A DNA stretch of 8,649 nucleotides from Spirochaetia bacterium (GTDB lineage: Bacteria > Spirochaetota > Spirochaetia > Treponematales > Breznakiellaceae): NCBI GenBank assembly GCA_025997875.1, contig BNVE01000161.1:1-8649 (forward strand). The letters are read 5' to 3'. The position numbers and the translations under genes are program-made. The notes beneath the pieces are model-generated. The model did no database searches. It saw only the letters and a program-made list of their open reading frames with translations, and was not told the DNA's origin. Positions 6,396 to 8,649 of the stretch are shown here, piece after piece (the stretch's first letter is position 1; each line of letters begins with the position of its first letter).

Positions 6396-6429
6396 GATTT
6401 GTTCGATAACTTCAGTTATTGAACAAATC
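6396..6429 (+). terminator. Hairpin between convergent genes, probable terminator
   Basis: GATTTGTTCGATAAC (6396-6410) pairs with 6415-6429 over 15 positions around the 4-nt loop TTCA. The one imperfect pair is a G-U wobble in + strand RNA and a C-A mismatch in minus-strand RNA, favouring action on the isomerase-like transcript. No true U run follows directly, so termination efficiency is uncertain. A smaller GCCGGG/CCCGGC hairpin occurs just after the stop at 6357-6376. Confidence 0.5.
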
Positions 6430-6475
6430 CGTTGACTTTCAAGGGGTTTTAAGCGATACTTTTAAGTGGCGGGGG

Positions 6476-7000
6476 TTATCTCCTGTTCGTCGGGTCGCCG
6501 CCTTCGTCTTTAACATAGACGATGACGACGGCCATTTTTATTTTCTTCCCGACCTCACGTTTCCGGCGTTTGTAGGTTGATATGGCTATTTTTTTGTTAT
6601 CAATATCCACCACTACGGTCATAACCGTATCCAGTCCCGGTTTTCCCTCTTTTTTGAAGGATTTGATATAGACATGAGCTTCCCGACCATCCTCTTGTTC
6701 CTTAATAATAACAATCGGGTCTGATAAGGTCTGACGCATTGCACCGATCAACATCTGTCGGCTGCCATTATCTTTTTTTGAAAGTTTATCAAACTGATTC
6801 GCCCCTATTTTAACCTCGCCTATTGGAGTTTGGACGGTTCCCATGGGAAATAGCCTGTTATACTCATTCCTGGAGAATTCCCGTATATCCATCGGAACCG
6901 CCATAGTTTCAAGTTTTGCAACAATTCCCGCTTTTTTGAGATCGGATGGCTCCCTTTCGCCGTTTATTTCAGCCGCTTCACCGTTCCCATTATCCGCCAT
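6476..7000 (-). CDS. Small protein with PBECR-like (phage nuclease-fold) domain
   Basis: A 174-residue protein without signal peptide or membrane segment. The first 45 residues are polar and probably flexible. The rest resembles the small domains described as phage Barnase-EndoU-colicin E5/D-RelE-like nucleases. It has an opening element YNRLFPMGTVQTPIGEVKIG (residues 47-66) and a helix with QFDKLSKKDNGSRQMLIGAMRQTL. Strands follow with DPIVIIK (94-100), HVYIKSFKK (109-117), VMTVVVDIDNKKIAIST (126-142) and a basic KRRKREVGKKIKM segment. In phages this fold is often found at the end of Mu F-like or giant modular proteins and is suspected to cleave RNA. Here it stands alone. The family call is by pattern memory, so the function stays open. 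The ATG at 7000 has only a weak AAGGG upstream. The gene converges on the isomerase-like gene and diverges from tRNA-Val. Confidence 0.5.
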   Translation of the reverse strand: MADNGNGEAAEINGEREPSDLKKAGIVAKLETMAVPMDIREFSRNEYNRLFPMGTVQTPIGEVKIGANQFDKLSKKDNGSRQMLIGAMRQTLSDPIVIIKEQEDGREAHVYIKSFKKEGKPGLDTVMTVVVDIDNKKIAISTYKRRKREVGKKIKMAVVIVYVKDEGGDPTNRR

Positions 7001-7084
7001 AAGCTTCGCCCTTGCCTCAATTTTCCTTCTTTCACCAATACAAGATCAACTATTTTGAGGAGTGAGTCAAAAAAAACCAATGCC

Positions 7085-7113
7085 TTGACAATAGCCGGGG
7101 TTTCCGATAATTT
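7085..7113 (+). promoter_or_regulatory. Promoter of tRNA-Val
   Basis: A perfect -35 hexamer TTGACA (7085-7090) is followed 17 bp later by TAATTT (7108-7113). With a 15-bp gap it is followed by GATAAT (7106-7111), one base from consensus. Either choice starts transcription a few bases upstream of the tRNA at 7123. Confidence 0.65.
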
Positions 7114-7122
7114 AACTATGTC

Positions 7123-7196
7123 GGGCGCGTAGCTCAGCTGGTTAGAGCGCCACGTTTACACCGTGGATGTCCGGGGTTCGAATCCCTGCGCGCCCA
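7123..7196 (+). tRNA. tRNA-Val (anticodon TAC)
   Basis: A full cloverleaf can be folded by hand. The acceptor GGGCGCG (7123-7129) pairs with CGCGCCC (7189-7195), and the D stem GCTC (7132-7135) pairs with GAGC (7145-7148). The anticodon stem CCACG (7150-7154) pairs with CGTGG (7162-7166). The T stem (7172-7176 with 7184-7188) encloses the loop TTCGAAT. The seven-base anticodon loop TTTACAC puts TAC at 7157-7159, reading GTA valine codons. The discriminator base is A at 7196 and CCA is not encoded. The 3' end is next to an integrase gene, the usual landing place for integrating elements. Confidence 0.97.
7172..7196. other. Putative attachment site of the integrated element (tRNA 3' end)
   Basis: The T arm and acceptor 3' half of tRNA-Val are the usual crossover region for tyrosine integrases encoded right beside a tRNA. 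The integrase gene starts 87 bp downstream and points away, so the element should extend to the right. No second copy of this tRNA 3' end occurs in the window, so the exact core cannot be fixed. Confidence 0.4.
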
Positions 7197-7204
7197 AATA
7201 TAAT
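7177..7204 (+). promoter_or_regulatory. Possible integrase promoter overlapping the tRNA 3' end
   Basis: A perfect TATAAT at 7199-7204 starts three bases after the tRNA. A -35-like TTCGAA (7177-7182) lies 16 bp upstream inside the T loop, but it matches consensus at only three of six positions. No terminator is seen after the tRNA, so read-through from the tRNA promoter could also supply the integrase. Confidence 0.35.
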
Positions 7205-7229
7205 TCTTTATAGGATAAGGAGTTATGAA

Positions 7230-7286
7230 ATGAAAAAAATCAACGTTTTTCCAGTTTCCAGTAAAATTCCAGAAAAAGGGAAATGA
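7230..7286 (+). CDS. Short leader peptide overlapping the integrase start
   Basis: An 18-codon ORF (MKKINVFPVSSKIPEKGK) begins seven bases after a strong Shine-Dalgarno sequence TAAGGAG (7216-7222). Its TGA (7284-7286) overlaps the integrase ATG (7283-7285) as ATGA, the arrangement of translational coupling. A two-codon ATG-AAA-TGA frame at 7225-7233 overlaps its start. The integrase itself has only a close, imperfect GGGAA before its ATG, so ribosomes arriving from the leader may be needed. Alternatively the peptide is the former N-terminus of a longer integrase put out of frame by a frameshift. The A7 run at 7233-7239 would be a natural slip site. Confidence 0.45.
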   Translation: MKKINVFPVSSKIPEKGK

Positions 7287-8479
7287 GAAAACCATACTAC
7301 CTTTATAAAAGAAGCCGCAGCCGATATTATTTATGTCAATTCAGGAATATCAGGACCGGGGAACTTGAACCAGAGGTCAGTACCGGACAAACAAACAAGA
7401 CCTTAGCGGAGGCTTGGTGCCAGGATCAACTAAAAGAAATAGCAGGAAGTACTTCCCTTTTTGGGGATTATGCCGCCACCTTTTTTGGCCCTAATTGCCC
7501 CCGATGTAGCCGCCTAAAGGATGAAGGAACTCCCTATTCGCCCTCTACGATGATTGAGTACAAATACCAGCTTGACCGCCTCATAATGACAGATAAAATA
7601 TTATGCGCTATGCCCTTGGGCAAGATAAAGCGTGGAGATATTATCCAGCTTCGCAGCCGTTGGCTTGCCTATATTGGTCATATAGTCTCCCTGCAAAAGC
7701 CCCTAGATGCTCTCCGGGCAATCTTTGCGGAGGCGGCATACATGGAGTATATAGAATATAATCCTGTTTCTAAAGTTAAAAATGTTACATATACCAAAAG
7801 AACAAAAAATATCTTGAACGCCCAGCAGATTATGCAATTAATAGATCCTAAAAATTTTTTACCGAAAACCACTGGAAAGTATAAAAACGCTGATACAACT
7901 GGTTTTCGCTTTTGTGTGGCAACGGCTCTCTATGCTTTCTCCGGTATGCGAGCTTCTGAAATCAGGGCGCTCCAGTGGAAGGACATAGATATTTCAGCCA
8001 GACGTATCCATATAGTGAGGGCCTTCAAATCAAAGCGGCATATACTGGGACCGCCAAAGAGCGGCTATGCCCGGCAAACTGTAATCCCCGAAATTCTTGC
8101 TCCCTATCTATCTACCCCTTCAAATAACCCTGATATGTGGGTAACAGGATTTAGCACCGAGCGTCCCATGGGGTACAAAAAATGGCATGATGTTTTTCAA
8201 GAAGTTTGTATTGAAAAAGGCACTCCTACGACCCTTCACGCTCTCCGCCATGCCCTTAATACTATGCTTTTGGAACAAGGGGTAAACCCAGAGCTTATAA
8301 AAGCAGCTTTCGGATGGACCTCTAAGGGAAACAAAGCAGAAAAAAGCTTCGGTACAAACATTCAGGAAAATTATACCCATAGGGAAACTTATGATTTAAC
8401 GCCATTGGCCCACGCCATTGACGAGATTTTTTCAAAACAGGGAGCAAGAATTTCGGGGATTACAGTTTGCCGGGCATAG
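7283..8479 (+). CDS. Tyrosine recombinase/integrase of a tRNA-Val-associated element
   Basis: A 398-residue site-specific recombinase. The N-terminal arm-binding part (about residues 1-60, MRKPYYLYKRSRSRYYL opening) is followed by a core-binding region (about 60-170) with an unusual CPRC pair at C72 and C75, and by the catalytic domain (about 178-366). Catalytic residues visible are R223 in GMRASEIRAL, K259 in PPKSGYARQ, H319 and R322 in LHALRHAL, W345 in AAFGWTSKG (a Trp in place of the common His, as in some families) and the nucleophile Y364 in QENYTH. The set is complete, so the enzyme looks functional. The last 13 or so codons (from 8439) are not native: they are read from an inverted copy of the gene's own bases 8018-8105. 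AT-rich codon use differs from the GC-rich operon to the left and suggests acquisition. The gene lies just downstream of tRNA-Val and points into the element. Confidence 0.9.
   Translation: MRKPYYLYKRSRSRYYLCQFRNIRTGELEPEVSTGQTNKTLAEAWCQDQLKEIAGSTSLFGDYAATFFGPNCPRCSRLKDEGTPYSPSTMIEYKYQLDRLIMTDKILCAMPLGKIKRGDIIQLRSRWLAYIGHIVSLQKPLDALRAIFAEAAYMEYIEYNPVSKVKNVTYTKRTKNILNAQQIMQLIDPKNFLPKTTGKYKNADTTGFRFCVATALYAFSGMRASEIRALQWKDIDISARRIHIVRAFKSKRHILGPPKSGYARQTVIPEILAPYLSTPSNNPDMWVTGFSTERPMGYKKWHDVFQEVCIEKGTPTTLHALRHALNTMLLEQGVNPELIKAAFGWTSKGNKAEKSFGTNIQENYTHRETYDLTPLAHAIDEIFSKQGARISGITVCRA
8018..8105 (+). repeat. 88-bp inverted repeat, copy inside the integrase ORF (module A)
   Basis: These 88 bases encode integrase residues 246-275, including K259. 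They recur as an exact reverse complement at 8439-8526 with no mismatch. The module starts with AGGG and ends with CCCT, so its two ends are themselves a short inverted repeat. Extended outward, they match as ATAGnnAGGG on both sides of this copy (8012-8021 and the complement of 8102-8111). Confidence 0.95.
8106..8228 (+). repeat. Direct repeat, first copy (start of module B)
   Basis: This stretch follows module A in the integrase gene and is repeated in the same orientation at 8527-8649, 421 bp further on. There are two differences in 123 bp: 8145 C against 8566 A (Thr288 to Lys) and 8182 A against 8603 G (silent). The true length is unknown because the second copy runs off the window. Confidence 0.95.
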
Positions 8480-8526
8480 CCGCTCTTTGGCGGTCCCAGT
8501 ATATGCCGCTTTGATTTGAAGGCCCT
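8439..8526 (-). repeat. 88-bp inverted repeat, second copy (module A flipped)
   Basis: This is the exact reverse complement of 8018-8105. It supplies the integrase stop codon at 8477-8479. In the frame of the following partial integrase copy it carries a TGA at 8517-8519, so in this orientation it cannot feed translation into that copy. Confidence 0.95.
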
Positions 8527-8649
8527 ATCTATCTACCCCTTCAAATAACCCTGATATGTGGGTAAAAGGATTTAGCACCGAGCGTCCCATGGGGTACAAA
8601 AAGTGGCATGATGTTTTTCAAGAAGTTTGTATTGAAAAAGGCACTCCTA
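8520..8649 (+). pseudogene. 5'-truncated second copy of the integrase catalytic region, continuing past the edge
   Basis: From 8527 to the right edge the sequence repeats the integrase from residue 275 onward. The frame is open from 8520 and reads PYLSTPSNNPDMWVKGFS and on to EKGTP, where the window stops. An in-frame TGA at 8517 precedes it and the first ATG is internal (8556). It therefore lacks the arm-binding, core-binding and first catalytic residues and cannot work alone. Whether HxxR and the Tyr follow lies outside the window. The one amino-acid change and one silent change show that it is a separate, slightly diverged copy if the assembly is right. It may be dead, or it may be a reserve 3' cassette for the full gene. 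Confidence 0.7.

Noticed and set aside
7123..8649. CRISPR array or integron-like repeat array at the right end
   Set aside because: The repeats are two long copies of coding sequence, one inverted, not short regularly spaced units.

Overview
The window looks like chromosome from a spirochaete, most likely a Treponema of the gut (termite-type) lineage. This is an inference from three things: the compact rpmF-acpP-rnc order, an Rpn-type nuclease/transposase tail at the left edge, and a tyrosine integrase of a style I associate with treponemes. No marker gene settles the species. Base composition is uneven. The block from about 2200 to 6350 is clearly GC-rich, while the integrase region after 7200 is AT-rich, which fits acquired DNA.

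Layout from left to right. At 3-371 (+) is the 3' end of an Rpn-family gene, followed by an excellent terminator. From 1870 down to 679 (-) runs a housekeeping operon: rpmF (ribosomal protein L32), acpP (acyl carrier protein) and rnc (ribonuclease III). It has a near-consensus promoter at 1899-1927. Between rpmF and the next, divergent operon sits a 202-bp non-coding element with 19-bp perfect terminal inverted repeats and a 10-bp target duplication (1927-2148), which is a MITE. From 2201 to 5477 (+) is a three-gene membrane operon: an NfeD-like protein and two different SPFH/flotillin-like proteins. The second SPFH gene is coupled to the first by an ATGA overlap. The operon promoter lies so close to the first ATG that the message is probably leaderless. 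At 5533-6354 (+) is a sugar phosphate isomerase/epimerase-like TIM-barrel gene with its own extended -10 promoter. At 7000-6476 (-) is a small protein resembling phage-type PBECR nuclease-fold domains.

At 7123-7196 (+) is tRNA-Val(TAC), followed at once by an 18-codon leader ORF and a tyrosine recombinase (7283-8479). This is the usual arrangement of an element integrated at a tRNA 3' end, and the element would extend to the right beyond the window.

The most unusual structure is at the right end. An 88-bp piece of the integrase coding sequence (8018-8105) reappears as a perfect inverted copy (8439-8526), and the inverted copy supplies the last integrase codons. Directly behind it, the sequence that normally follows the 88-bp piece restarts in direct orientation (8527 to the edge, two differences in 123 bp). 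The layout A-B-A(inverted)-B2 looks like a tandem partial duplication in which one 88-bp module has been flipped. That suggests an invertible or shuffling segment inside a recombinase gene. An assembly or amplification artefact at a contig end must be excluded before it is believed.
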